A DNA stretch of 64,000 nt from Accumulibacter jenkinsii (GCA_036625225.1 JAZKUF010000003.1:558001-622000); one strand, 5' to 3'; positions 9,224-17,276 are shown, counted from the stretch's first letter. Notes: generated by a model not told the origin, from the sequence alone. Numbers and translations: made by a program.

Positions 9224-10068
9224 TGCTCGTCGCCGACCCCACCCTGTTCCCCGTCATCGCCGGCCTGCTGGGGCTGCTGATCGGCAGTTTCCTCAACGTC
9301 GTCAGCCATCGCTTGCCAAAGATGATGGAGCGCGACTGGCGGGTGCATTGCGCCGAACTGCGCGGCGAACCGCTGCCGCCACAGGCGCCGTTCTCTCTGC
9401 TGCGGCCACGCTCGCACTGTCCGGCCTGTGGGCAGGTCATCCGCGCCATCGAGAACATCCCGATTCTGAGCTGGCTCGTTCTGCGCGGCCGCTGTTCGGC
9501 TTGCCAGGCGCCGATCTCGCCACGCTATCCGCTGGTCGAGGCGAGCAGCGGCCTGCTTTGCGCCTTCGCCGCGTTTCATTTCGGTTTCGGCGCCGCTACG
9601 TTCGGTGCCATGCTGCTCATCTGCTGTCTGATCGCGCTCACCTGCATCGACTTCGACACCCAACTCCTGCCCGACGCGATCACCCTGCCGCTGCTCTGGG
9701 CGGGCTTGCTGTTCAACGTCTTCGTCACCTACACCGACCTGCAGTCGGCAGTGATCGGTGCGGTGGCGGGTTATCTCTCGCTGTGGTCGGTCTACTGGGC
9801 GTTCAAGCTGACCACGGGCAAGGAGGGCATGGGGTATGGCGACTTCAAGCTGCTTGCCGCTCTCGGCGCCTGGCTGGGATGGGAGATGCTGCCCTTGACC
9901 ATTCTGCTTTCGTCACTGCTCGGCGCGGTGGTCGGCATCGCGCTGATCGTGGTCGCCAAACGCGGGCGCCATATCCCGATCCCTTTCGGCCCTTACCTTG
10001 CCGCGGCGGGTCTCCTCGCGCTGTTCTGGGGCAGGCCGCTGACCAGCGCCTACATTGGTCTGCTCTAG
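9223..10068 (+). CDS. pilD: Prepilin peptidase / N-methyltransferase PilD
   Basis: PilD cleaves the leader of type IV prepilins and N-methylates the new N-terminal residue. The 281-residue polytopic protein has GSFLNVVSHRLP near the N-terminus. A tetracysteine zinc site follows: CPACGQ near residue 67 and CSACQAP near 93. The two catalytic aspartates lie in CIDFDTQLLPD and in the GxGD-type motif GMGYGDFKLL. The ATG at 9223 shares one base with the pilC stop. In many betaproteobacteria coaE, zapD and yacG follow pilD; here an FmdB-type gene follows instead. Confidence 0.96.
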   Translation: MLVADPTLFPVIAGLLGLLIGSFLNVVSHRLPKMMERDWRVHCAELRGEPLPPQAPFSLLRPRSHCPACGQVIRAIENIPILSWLVLRGRCSACQAPISPRYPLVEASSGLLCAFAAFHFGFGAATFGAMLLICCLIALTCIDFDTQLLPDAITLPLLWAGLLFNVFVTYTDLQSAVIGAVAGYLSLWSVYWAFKLTTGKEGMGYGDFKLLAALGAWLGWEMLPLTILLSSLLGAVVGIALIVVAKRGRHIPIPFGPYLAAAGLLALFWGRPLTSAYIGLL

Positions 10069-10124
10069 CCTTCCGGCGTCCCCTGCGTCCTCGGAGGAAC
10101 CGCCAAAGCTTCGCCCTTGTCGCG

Positions 10125-10130
10125 TATAAT
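10125..10130 (+). promoter_or_regulatory. Perfect -10 hexamer upstream of the FmdB/DUF502/aspS genes
   Basis: TATAAT lies 34 bp before the FmdB start, in the 95-bp gap after pilD. No recognisable -35 hexamer sits 16-18 bp upstream, so the promoter would be weak or activator-dependent. It could start a transcript covering the FmdB, DUF502 and aspS genes. Confidence 0.4.
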
Positions 10131-10163
10131 GATTGTTTTTCCAGTGCTTTTTGAAGGTTAGTC

Positions 10164-10529
10164 ATGCCGATCTATGCTTATCGCTGCACCTCCTGTGGTT
10201 TCGAAAGAGATCATCTGCAAAAACTCAGCGACCCGCTCCTTGAGCTTTGTCCGCAATGCGGCGAGGCCAGCTATCGCAAGCAGGTGACCGCGGCCGGCTT
10301 CCAGTTGAAAGGCAACGGCTGGTACGCCACCGACTTCAAGGGCGGCAACAAGCCGGCTCCGAGCGAGCAAGCGAAGAGTGCGGAGAGTGCTGAGAGCGCG
10401 CAGGCTGCCGGGAGTGCGGAAAAGACGACGAGTACGGCGAGTGCCGGGAGCAGCGCAAGCAAAGCCGGCACGGCGGGTGTGCCCGCTTCCGCCAGCCCCA
10501 CCGGAGCCAGTGCGTGCGCCGGCAACTGA
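10164..10529 (+). CDS. FmdB-family zinc ribbon protein with Ser/Ala-rich tail
   Basis: A 121-residue protein. It opens with MPIYAYRCTSCG and has the second cysteine pair CPQCG near residue 33, the FmdB/CxxC_CxxC_SSSS zinc ribbon fold. Residues up to about 60 (KGNGWYATDFK) are typical of the family. From about 65 on it is a low-complexity Ser/Ala/Lys tail with near repeats such as SAESAESAQ. Function is not known for most members; a regulatory role has been proposed for the founding amidase-linked protein. The last 16 bp overlap the start of the DUF502 gene. Confidence 0.9.
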   Translation: MPIYAYRCTSCGFERDHLQKLSDPLLELCPQCGEASYRKQVTAAGFQLKGNGWYATDFKGGNKPAPSEQAKSAESAESAQAAGSAEKTTSTASAGSSASKAGTAGVPASASPTGASACAGN

Positions 10530-11155
10530 TCAAACGCTATTTCATTACCGGTTTGCTGATCTGGGTGCCGCTGGCGATCACCGCCTGGGTGCTGGTCCTG
10601 ATCGTCGGCACCATGGATCAGTCGCTGCGCCTGCTCCCCGAAGCGATCCACCCGCGCAGCCTTTTCGGCTTCGACCTGCCGGGGGTCGGCGCGATCCTGA
10701 CCTTGCTGATCATCGTCGTCACCGGTCTGCTCGCCGCCAACTTCATCGGCCAGCGTCTGGTCGTCTGGTGGGAACTCCTGCTGGCGCGGATTCCGGTGGT
10801 GAACTCGATCTACAACAGCGTCAAGCAGGTCTCGGACACACTCTTCTCCTCCTCCGGAAATGCTTTTCGCCAGGCGCTGCTGATCGAGTATCCGCGGCGA
10901 GGCGCCTGGACCATCGCTTTCCTGACCGGCAAACCGGGCGGTGAGATGCTGCACCATCTCGAGGGGGATTATGTCAGCGTCTATGTGCCGACGACGCCGA
11001 ATCCGACCTCGGGCTTCTTCCTCATGCTGCCCCGGGCGGAAGTCATCGAATTGCAGATGAGCGTCGATACGGCGTTGAAATACGTCATCTCGATGGGCGT
11101 CGTGGCACCCCCCCTGCGACCGCTGCCTGCGCCTGGCGACACGACCAGCCATTGA
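10514..11155 (+). CDS. DUF502 family membrane protein
   Basis: A 213-residue inner-membrane protein with two N-terminal transmembrane segments (YFITGLLIWVPLAITAWVLV and GVGAILTLLIIVVTGLLAANFI). A soluble part follows with RIPVVNSIYNSVKQVSDTL and PTTPNPTSGFFLML, both typical of DUF502. The start is GTG at 10514, inside the FmdB gene; homology begins at once (RRQLIKRYFITG), which supports it. The gene lies 22 bp before aspS. No biochemical function is established for the family. Confidence 0.9.
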   Translation: MRRQLIKRYFITGLLIWVPLAITAWVLVLIVGTMDQSLRLLPEAIHPRSLFGFDLPGVGAILTLLIIVVTGLLAANFIGQRLVVWWELLLARIPVVNSIYNSVKQVSDTLFSSSGNAFRQALLIEYPRRGAWTIAFLTGKPGGEMLHHLEGDYVSVYVPTTPNPTSGFFLMLPRAEVIELQMSVDTALKYVISMGVVAPPLRPLPAPGDTTSH

Positions 11156-11177
11156 TCCAGTCAAACTGAAAGACAGT

Positions 11178-12980
11178 ATGCGAACTCATTATTGTGGACA
11201 AGTCGATGCCGGCCTCATCGGCCAGGAGATCAGCCTCTGTGGCTGGGCGCATCGGCGCCGCGATCACGGCGGCGTGATCTTCGTTGACCTGCGCGACCGC
11301 GAGGGCCTGGCGCAGATCGTCTGCGATCCGGACCGGCCATCGATGTTCAGGATTGCCGAGTCGGTTCGCAACGAATTCTGCCTGCGGATTGTCGGCAAGG
11401 TCCGCGCGCGCCCCGAGGGGACTGTCAATCCCCATATTCCGAGCGGCGCGGTCGAGATTCTCTGTCATGAGATCGAGGTTCTGAATTCGTCATTGACGCC
11501 GCCTTTTCAGCTCGACGACGAGCATCTGTCGGAGAACACCCGTCTGCTGCATCGGGTGATCGACCTGCGTCGGCCGCAGATGCAGAGGAACATGCAACTG
11601 CGTTACCGGACGGCGCGCGCCTTCCGCCGCTTCCTCGACGAAGCCGGTTTCATCGACATCGAAACCCCGATGCTGACCAAGAGCACTCCGGAAGGCGCGC
11701 GCGATTATCTCGTTCCTTCGCGCGTCCATCCCGGCCAGTTTTTCGCGCTTCCGCAGTCGCCCCAGCTTTTCAAGCAGTTGCTGATGGTGGCCGGTTTCGA
11801 CCGCTACTATCAGATCACCAAATGCTTCCGGGACGAGGACTTGCGTGCCGATCGGCAGCCGGAGTTCACCCAGGTCGACATCGAGACCTCGTTCATGGGC
11901 GAGGGTGAAATCATCGCGATCATGGAAGATCTGATCCGGACGGTGTTCCGGGAGGTGATCTTTGCCGAGTTGCCCGATCCTTTCCCACGCCTGAGCTACG
12001 CCGAGGCGATGGACCGCTTTGGCTCGGACAAGCCGGATTTGCGAGTCACCCTCGAACTGGTCGACGTCACCGATGCGCTCAAGGATGTCTCGTTCAAGGT
12101 CTTTTCCAGCGTCGCCAGCCGCGATGACGGGCGCATCGCAGCCTTGCGCATTCCCGGGGGCGCGAGCCTGACGCGTGGCGAGATCGACGCCTACACCCAG
12201 TTCGTCGGCATCTACGGGGCCCGCGGCCTCGCCTACATCAAGGTCAACGATGCCAGCCGGCTCGACGAAACCGGGCTGCAGTCGCCCATCGTCAAGAATC
12301 TCCATTCCCGCGCGCTGCAGACCATCGTCGAGCGCACCGGTGCGCAGTCGGGTGACCTGATCTTTTTCGGCGCCGACAAACGCAAGGTGGTCAACGATGC
12401 GCTCGGTGCCCTGCGCGTCCGGATCGGCCACGAAAAGGGTTTCGTCAATGGTCGCTCCTGGGAACCGGTGTGGATCGTAGACTTCCCGATGTTCGACTAC
12501 GACGAGGAGGAGAAGCGCTGGACGGCCTGCCATCACCCGTTCACCAGTCCCAAGGACGAACATCTGGCCCACCTCGGGAGCGACCCCGGCAGTTGTCTCG
12601 CCAAGGCCTACGACCTCGCGCTGAATGGCTCCGAGCTCGGCGGGGGTTCGGTGCGGATTCACCGCGCTGCGGTTCAGGAGCAGGTCTTCAAGGCGCTGGG
12701 GATCAGCGACGAGGAGGCGCAGCAGAAGTTCGGCTTCCTGCTCGACGCGCTCAAGTACGGCGCTCCGCCGCACGGAGGCCTGGCTTTTGGTCTCGATCGC
12801 ATCGTCACCCTGCTGACCGGTGCCGAGTCGATCCGCGACGTGATCGCCTTTCCGAAAACGCAGCGCGCTCAGTGCCTGCTCACCGACGCGCCAAACAGCG
12901 TCGACGAAAAGCAGCTGCGGGAGCTCCATATCCGCTTGCGCCAGAAGGTCGACACACAGGTCGAGATCGGCAAGAGCTGA
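11178..12980 (+). CDS. aspS: Aspartyl-tRNA synthetase
   Basis: A class II aminoacyl-tRNA synthetase that charges tRNA with aspartate. Its 600 residues show an N-terminal OB anticodon-binding domain (residues 1-100). The class II core follows with motif 1 (FLDEAGFIDIETPMLTKSTPEGARD), motif 2 (FRDEDLRADRQPEFTQVDIE) and motif 3 (GLAFGLDRIV near 560). A GAD insertion domain of the bacterial type lies between them. Length and architecture are normal. Whether it also charges tRNA-Asn cannot be read from the sequence; no gatCAB is in the window. The RNase gene starts 2 bp after its stop. Confidence 0.97.
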   Translation: MRTHYCGQVDAGLIGQEISLCGWAHRRRDHGGVIFVDLRDREGLAQIVCDPDRPSMFRIAESVRNEFCLRIVGKVRARPEGTVNPHIPSGAVEILCHEIEVLNSSLTPPFQLDDEHLSENTRLLHRVIDLRRPQMQRNMQLRYRTARAFRRFLDEAGFIDIETPMLTKSTPEGARDYLVPSRVHPGQFFALPQSPQLFKQLLMVAGFDRYYQITKCFRDEDLRADRQPEFTQVDIETSFMGEGEIIAIMEDLIRTVFREVIFAELPDPFPRLSYAEAMDRFGSDKPDLRVTLELVDVTDALKDVSFKVFSSVASRDDGRIAALRIPGGASLTRGEIDAYTQFVGIYGARGLAYIKVNDASRLDETGLQSPIVKNLHSRALQTIVERTGAQSGDLIFFGADKRKVVNDALGALRVRIGHEKGFVNGRSWEPVWIVDFPMFDYDEEEKRWTACHHPFTSPKDEHLAHLGSDPGSCLAKAYDLALNGSELGGGSVRIHRAAVQEQVFKALGISDEEAQQKFGFLLDALKYGAPPHGGLAFGLDRIVTLLTGAESIRDVIAFPKTQRAQCLLTDAPNSVDEKQLRELHIRLRQKVDTQVEIGKS

Positions 12981-12982
12981 TC

Positions 12983-13384
12983 GTGTTCCAGGTTGCCAGC
13001 CTGCTTCGTCTGCTGCTGCTGCTGGTCCTGGTCGGGGGCCTGGCCGGTGCGGCGCAGACCCGCGAAGCCCATGATCCATCGACCATCAGTCGCGCCGGGT
13101 TGCCGCCGGAAGCAAGGAACACCCTGGATCTGATCCGCCAGGGTGGGCCGTTTCCTTATCCGCGCAAGGACGGCAGCACCTTCGGCAACTTCGAACAGCG
13201 TCTGCCGCGTCAGGCGCGCAACTATTATCGGGAGTATACGGTACCGACGCCGGGGAGCCGCGACCGTGGACCTCGACGCATCGTTGCGGGGATCGGCCAA
13301 GGCGGCGATGTCGCGACTTCCGGCGAGTATTACTACACCGATGATCACTATCGCAGTTTCCGCCGGATACGAGAGTCGCCATGA
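12983..13384 (+). CDS. Secreted guanyl-specific ribonuclease (barnase/RNase N1-T1 family)
   Basis: A 133-residue protein with a clear signal peptide (a Leu-rich stretch ending near AGAA/QT), then a small microbial RNase domain. The C-terminal half shows the barnase catalytic pattern: Glu in YREYTV, Arg in RRIVAG, and His in the terminal YYTDDHYRSF block. The start is GTG at 12983, 2 bp after the aspS stop. An open extension into aspS exists, but the signal peptide marks the true N-terminus. The barstar-like gene overlaps by 4 bp (ATGA), so enzyme and inhibitor are made together. Predicted action is cleavage of RNA outside the cytoplasm, for nutrient scavenging or as a toxin. Confidence 0.88.
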   Translation: MFQVASLLRLLLLLVLVGGLAGAAQTREAHDPSTISRAGLPPEARNTLDLIRQGGPFPYPRKDGSTFGNFEQRLPRQARNYYREYTVPTPGSRDRGPRRIVAGIGQGGDVATSGEYYYTDDHYRSFRRIRESP

Positions 13385-13821
13385 CCGAGGACGACCTGCT
13401 GACCTTGCTGACCGATTCTCGGCAGGCCGGAATCTTCCCCATGCCCGCGAGTGGCCATGCCGCCGTACGGGCGCGGGCCGAAGGCGCGGGCTTCGCCTGT
13501 TTCGAGGTGAGTTTTGCGGCCTGCGAGGAGATCGATAGCGTCCTGGACCAACTTGGCGACGATCTCGCGTTTCCGGCCTGGTACGGTCGCAATCTTGATG
13601 CCCTGAACGACTGCCTGACCGACTTTTCCTGGCGGGAAGCCGCCGGCTATGTCCTGCTGATCTCCGGCAGCGAGCGCCTGCATGCCGAACGTCCGGCGGT
13701 GCTGGATGCCGTAAACGAAGTCTTCGCGACGGCGATTGATGAGTGGCGCATGCGTGGCGTCCCGATGTGGGTGTTTTACGATGCGTACGTTCGCTCGACG
13801 ACGCTTCCGGACTCGACATGA
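13381..13821 (+). CDS. Barstar-family ribonuclease inhibitor
   Basis: A 146-residue cytoplasmic protein carrying the barstar signature FPAWYGRNLDALNDCLTD near residues 60-77. An acidic surface follows, as expected for a protein that plugs the RNase active site. An N-terminal extension of about 35 residues precedes the barstar fold. Its ATG overlaps the stop of the RNase gene by 4 bp and its own stop overlaps the nudB start by 4 bp, so all three should be translated in a coupled chain. The likely role is to protect the cell from any RNase that remains in the cytoplasm. Confidence 0.88.
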   Translation: MTEDDLLTLLTDSRQAGIFPMPASGHAAVRARAEGAGFACFEVSFAACEEIDSVLDQLGDDLAFPAWYGRNLDALNDCLTDFSWREAAGYVLLISGSERLHAERPAVLDAVNEVFATAIDEWRMRGVPMWVFYDAYVRSTTLPDST

Positions 13822-14273
13822 GGTCGTACAAGCGACCGGTATCGGTTCTGGTGGTGATTCACACCGCCGACCTGGAGGTGCTGCTGCTTGAGCGCGCGGC
13901 GCACCCCGGTTACTGGCAGTCGGTCACCGGCAGCCAGGAAACGGATGAGCCATTGCTGGCCACTGCTGCCCGCGAAGTTGCCGAGGAAACCGGCATCAAC
14001 GCGCCGCTCGCAGCCCTGTGCGACTGGCAACTCAGCAACCGCTACGAGATCTTTGCCGAATGGCGCCACCGCTACGCGCCGGGAGTGCGCGACAACATCG
14101 AGCATGTCTTTTCGCTGCAGCTGCCGACCGCAGGACCGGTCACCCTCGCCCCCGGCGAACATCTGAACTTTTGCTGGTTGCCCTGGCGCGCGGCCGCCGC
14201 CAGGTGTTTTTCAGCCAGCAACCGCGACGCCATTCTCATGTTGCCCGCCCGTCTGGGGCTTTCATGGCAGTGA
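13818..14273 (+). CDS. nudB: Dihydroneopterin triphosphate diphosphatase NudB (Nudix hydrolase)
   Basis: NudB removes pyrophosphate from dihydroneopterin triphosphate in folate biosynthesis. The 151-residue protein carries the Nudix box beginning GSQETDEP and continuing AAREVAEETGI (residues about 36-58), with the REVAEETG core intact. The start at 13818 overlaps the barstar stop (ATGA). MRSYKRPVSVLVVIHT at the N-terminus and WRHRYAPGVRDNIEH in the middle are typical of NudB rather than generic Nudix proteins. The position after aspS matches the order in several betaproteobacteria. Confidence 0.9.
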   Translation: MRSYKRPVSVLVVIHTADLEVLLLERAAHPGYWQSVTGSQETDEPLLATAAREVAEETGINAPLAALCDWQLSNRYEIFAEWRHRYAPGVRDNIEHVFSLQLPTAGPVTLAPGEHLNFCWLPWRAAAARCFSASNRDAILMLPARLGLSWQ

Positions 14274-14320
14274 GTCGCTGCAGGCAGTTCGGGCAGTCTT
14301 CGGGTGAACTTTTACGCACG

Positions 14321-14347
14321 TTAGCACTCTCATGCGACGAGTGCTAA
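14321..14347 (+). promoter_or_regulatory. CIRCE operator (HrcA-binding inverted repeat)
   Basis: TTAGCACTC (14321-14329), a 9-bp spacer, then GAGTGCTAA (14339-14347): a perfect match to the CIRCE consensus arms with the standard spacer. It ends 51 bp before the rpoH start. HrcA bound here should repress rpoH until heat shock titrates the repressor, placing the sigma-32 regulon under HrcA control. hrcA itself is not in this window. Confidence 0.93.
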
Positions 14348-14350
14348 AAT
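14321..14350 (+). promoter_or_regulatory. Candidate promoter embedded in the CIRCE element
   Basis: TTAGCA (14321-14326) and TAAAAT (14345-14350) are 18 bp apart and match the sigma70 -35 and -10 consensus at four and five of six positions. Both hexamers lie within or at the edge of the CIRCE arms, so HrcA binding would occlude RNA polymerase directly. Prediction only. Confidence 0.45.
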
Positions 14351-14398
14351 GGTTTGCAGAAGTGTAACCTGTGTCAATGTTCGAGGAGGATCGTCACC

Positions 14399-15259
14399 AT
14401 GACGCAAGCTTTGGCTTTTCCAATGATTTCGGCGGTCGGTAGTATCGACGCCTATATCCAGGCGGCGAGAAAATTTCCGCTCCTGAGCGAAGAGGAGGAG
14501 TTCGGTCTGGCAACCCGTTTCCGTGAGGAAGACGATCTCGACGCGGCGCGGCGCCTGGTACTTTCGCACCTTCGTCTGGTGATTGCCATCTCGCGGGGCT
14601 ATCTCGGCTATGGCTTGCCACACGCCGATCTGATTCAGGAGGGCAATATCGGCCTGATGAAAGCCGTCAAGCGCTTTGATCCGGGGCGCGGTGTGCGCCT
14701 GGTGTCCTTTGCCATCCACTGGATCAAGGCCGAGATACACGAGTATGTCCTCAAGAACTGGCGGATGGTCAAAGTCGCGACGACCAAGGCGCAGCGCAAA
14801 CTCTTCTTCAACCTGCGCAGCATGAAGGCGAACAGTGAGTCGCTCGATACTTTGCAGGTTGCGGATATTGCCCACCGTCTGAGCGTCAAGCCGGAGGAGG
14901 TGTGGGAAATGGACGCGCGCCTCTGCGGCCAGGATGTGGCGTTCGAGAGCGATGGCAGCGATGAGGACACCTTCGCGCCGGTCGCTTATCTCGCCGATCA
15001 CTCGAGCGAGCCGGTGCATGTTCTCGAAGCGCGTGCTTGCGGCTACCTGCATGGTGATGCGCTGCAGAGCGCACTGGCCGGCCTCGATCCACGTAGCCGT
15101 CGCATCATCGAGGCCCGCTGGCTGACCGACGACCACTCGGCCACCCTGCACGAGCTGGCTGCCGAGTTCGGCGTCTCCGCCGAACGAATTCGCCAGATCG
15201 AAGCCAAGGCGATGCAGAAGATGCGCGCCAGTCTGGCGCCTTTCGTCGTGCAAAGTTGA
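14399..15259 (+). CDS. rpoH: RNA polymerase heat-shock sigma factor RpoH (sigma-32)
   Basis: Directs RNA polymerase to heat-shock promoters. The 286-residue group 3 sigma factor shows region 2.1-2.4 (LVLSHLRLVIAISRGYLGYGL, ADLIQEGNIGLMKAVKRFDP, VSFAIHWIKAEIHEYVL). The RpoH box QRKLFFNLR lies just after that, and region 4.2 has the helix-turn-helix LHELAAEFGVSAERIRQIEAKAM. The ATG at 14399 is preceded by GAGGAGGA, an excellent ribosome binding site. It is monocistronic, with a CIRCE operator upstream and a strong terminator downstream. Confidence 0.97.
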   Translation: MTQALAFPMISAVGSIDAYIQAARKFPLLSEEEEFGLATRFREEDDLDAARRLVLSHLRLVIAISRGYLGYGLPHADLIQEGNIGLMKAVKRFDPGRGVRLVSFAIHWIKAEIHEYVLKNWRMVKVATTKAQRKLFFNLRSMKANSESLDTLQVADIAHRLSVKPEEVWEMDARLCGQDVAFESDGSDEDTFAPVAYLADHSSEPVHVLEARACGYLHGDALQSALAGLDPRSRRIIEARWLTDDHSATLHELAAEFGVSAERIRQIEAKAMQKMRASLAPFVVQS

Positions 15260-15292
15260 AACCGCGTTGATACCGCGCCGTTGACGGCACCG

Positions 15293-15317
15293 AAGTCCGG
15301 CTTGCCGGACTTTTTTT
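15293..15317 (+). terminator. Intrinsic terminator after rpoH
   Basis: AAGTCCGG (15293-15300) pairs with CCGGACTT (15305-15312) around a CTTG tetraloop, and the stem runs into a T tract (to 15317). It lies 34 bp after the rpoH stop. It is the clearest Rho-independent terminator in the window. Confidence 0.9.
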
Positions 15318-15465
15318 CGCCTCGATTGTTCAATGCAGCAACAGGCCGTCAAAGGGGGGGCGGATCTGCGCTGTAACAGGCATCGAACGGGCTCCCGAGC
15401 AGTTTTTTGCACTGCCGCAAACGGGTTCGGTTAGCTGAATGCAATCATGGCGTTAGACAGGGTTC

Positions 15466-15496
15466 TTGCCCGCAAAGCGATGCTTCATGCTAGACT
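15466..15496 (+). promoter_or_regulatory. Candidate promoter of the first cytochrome oxidase operon
   Basis: TTGCCC (15466-15471) and an extended -10, TGC followed by TAGACT (15491-15496), are 19 bp apart and lie about 75 bp before the DUF2244 start. A start site near 15503 would put the FNR-like box just downstream. The rest of the 310-bp gap between rpoH and DUF2244 holds the rpoH terminator and no visible gene. Confidence 0.4.
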
Positions 15497-15508
15497 TCGT
15501 CTATTGCC

Positions 15509-15522
15509 TTGATTTGTGTCAA
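15509..15522 (+). promoter_or_regulatory. FNR/ANR-like box upstream of the cox operon
   Basis: TTGAT-TTGT-GTCAA matches the FNR/ANR consensus TTGAT-N4-ATCAA with one mismatch. It sits 48-61 bp before the DUF2244 start and just downstream of the candidate promoter. That position fits repression of the aerobic oxidase when oxygen is scarce. The regulator gene is not in the window. Confidence 0.5.
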
Positions 15523-15569
15523 ATCGGGCACGACCATTCGGGGCGGTCGGGCTTTTTGGAGGGGGGCTG

Positions 15570-16043
15570 ATGAGCCTGGTGGTAGCACAGACACTCGCGG
15601 GTCGAAGCTGGGTGGCTCGACCCAACCAATCGCTTTCAGTCACTGGCAGCAGATTGCTGTTTGTCGGGACGGCTGCTGGTTCGAGCGTGGTTGCGTTCGC
15701 TTTTTCATTTTTTGGCGCCTGGCCGGTGATCCCCTTCGCCGGCCTTGAGCTTGCCCTGCTCTGGTGGGCTCTGCGCCGCAGCGAGTCGATGGCTGGCGAC
15801 TTCGAGAAGATCACTGTCGAGTCCGGACAGCTGACCATCGAAAGCCGCCGTGGTGCGCGGGTGGAACGCCATGAGTTTCAGCCGTACTGGGCGCGTCTGC
15901 AGTATGTCAGGCCACCGGGACGGAGCGCTCACCGCTTGCTGATCAGCTCGCACGGCAAGGAAGTCGAAGTGGGCAGCTTGCTGACCGAAGAGCAGAAGAT
16001 GGCGCTCGCCAAAGAGCTGAGACAAACCCTGGGTGCTGCTTAG
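15570..16043 (+). CDS. DUF2244 family membrane protein heading the cox operon
   Basis: A 157-residue protein with two adjacent membrane segments (about residues 27-70, including FAFSFFGAWPVIPFAGLELALLWWAL). A soluble domain follows with DFEKITVESGQLTIE, WARLQYVRPP and the conserved SHGKEVEVGSLLTEEQ. These are hallmarks of DUF2244, a family often encoded next to cytochrome oxidase genes, with no assigned reaction. coxB starts 28 bp downstream. GGAGGGGGGC precedes the ATG at 15570. A paralogue at 54407-54892 heads the second oxidase cluster. Confidence 0.88.
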   Translation: MSLVVAQTLAGRSWVARPNQSLSVTGSRLLFVGTAAGSSVVAFAFSFFGAWPVIPFAGLELALLWWALRRSESMAGDFEKITVESGQLTIESRRGARVERHEFQPYWARLQYVRPPGRSAHRLLISSHGKEVEVGSLLTEEQKMALAKELRQTLGAA

Positions 16044-16071
16044 CCCCGAATAAGTATTCTAAGGAGAAAAA

Positions 16072-17253
16072 TTGAAAATCCTTCGTCGTTTCCGTCTCTG
16101 GGTGGGCGTTTTCTTCACGGGTCTGCTCGCGGTGGTGATCCCCTCACTGGCGCGCGCCGATTACAGCTGGAATTTTCCTACCCCTGTCACACCGATCGCC
16201 CGCGACACGCTGGAGATTCACAATCACTTCATGATCGTGATCACGGTACTGTTCGTCGTCGTCTTCGGGATCATGATTTACTCGATGTTCAAACACCGCA
16301 AAAGCACCGGCCATCAGCCGGCGACGTTCACCGGGCCGACGGGGACCATCCAGTGGGTGTGGGCACTGGTTCCCTTCGCGATCCTGCTGTTCATCGACTA
16401 TGTCCTGATGGGCATCCCGGCCTACCATGCCGTCATCGACATGGAAGATACCCGGACCAAGGCCGACATGGTGCTCAAGGTGACCGGCATGCAATGGAAA
16501 TGGCAGTACGAGTATCCGGACAGCGGCATCAAGTATCTGAGCACGATGAGTACGCCGCGCGATCAGATTGCCAACAAGGAGACCAAGGGCGAGCACTATC
16601 TGCTCGAAGTCGACAATGAGGTGGTCCTGCCGGTCGGCAAGAAGGTGCGGGTTCTGTTGACCTCGACCGATGTCATCCATACCTGGTGGGTGCCGCAGTT
16701 CGGCGTCAAGCGTGACGCGATTCCCGGCTTCCTGCGCGAAACCTGGGTCAAGATCGAGCAGCCCGGGATCTATCGCGGACAGTGCGCCGAACTTTGCGGC
16801 AAGGATCACGGTTTCATGCCGGTGGTCGTTCGTGCCGTGCCCGAGGCAGAGTATCTCGCCTGGGTCGACGAGAAAAAGACCCAGCTGGCTGCTGCCGCCG
16901 CTGGCGCCGACAAGTCATGGAGCCGGGATGAACTGATGGCCGCTGGCAAGGATGTTTATGAGAAGCAGTGTGCAGTCTGTCACCAGCCGGAAGGGCAAGG
17001 CCTCGCCCCGGTCTTCCCGGCCCTCGCCGGTAGCAAGATGGTCACTGGCCCGCTGCTCTCGCCCGAGGGCAAGCTGCTCAAGGACAGCCATGTGGACCGC
17101 GTCCTGAATGGCAAGGAAGGGACCGCCATGCAGGCCTTCAAGACCACGCTGACCGATTCCGAGCTTGCCGCCGTCATTACTTTCGAGCGTAACAGCTTCG
17201 GTAACAACAAGGGCGACCTGATCCAGCCGGCTCAGATCAAGTCCCTACGCTAA
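16072..17253 (+). CDS. coxB: Cytochrome c oxidase subunit II with fused cytochrome c domain
   Basis: Subunit II receives electrons from cytochrome c at its CuA centre. The 393-residue precursor has a signal peptide (ending near ARA/DYS) and two transmembrane helices. The periplasmic cupredoxin domain has CuA ligands in CAELCGKDHGFM: Cys238, Cys242, His246 and Met249. A C-terminal class I cytochrome c domain has CAVCH at residues 300-304. This is the caa3-like layout common in betaproteobacteria. The start is TTG at 16072: AAGGAGAAAAA precedes it directly and no ATG or GTG fits. The rare start codon may tune expression relative to coxA. Confidence 0.95.
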   Translation: MKILRRFRLWVGVFFTGLLAVVIPSLARADYSWNFPTPVTPIARDTLEIHNHFMIVITVLFVVVFGIMIYSMFKHRKSTGHQPATFTGPTGTIQWVWALVPFAILLFIDYVLMGIPAYHAVIDMEDTRTKADMVLKVTGMQWKWQYEYPDSGIKYLSTMSTPRDQIANKETKGEHYLLEVDNEVVLPVGKKVRVLLTSTDVIHTWWVPQFGVKRDAIPGFLRETWVKIEQPGIYRGQCAELCGKDHGFMPVVVRAVPEAEYLAWVDEKKTQLAAAAAGADKSWSRDELMAAGKDVYEKQCAVCHQPEGQGLAPVFPALAGSKMVTGPLLSPEGKLLKDSHVDRVLNGKEGTAMQAFKTTLTDSELAAVITFERNSFGNNKGDLIQPAQIKSLR

Positions 17254-17276
17254 CGCCCAGGAATCAGGAGATTGCC

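Noticed and set aside
12470..12982. Upstream extension of the RNase gene into aspS
   Set aside because: The signal peptide starts at 12983, and the upstream part lies out of frame within aspS.
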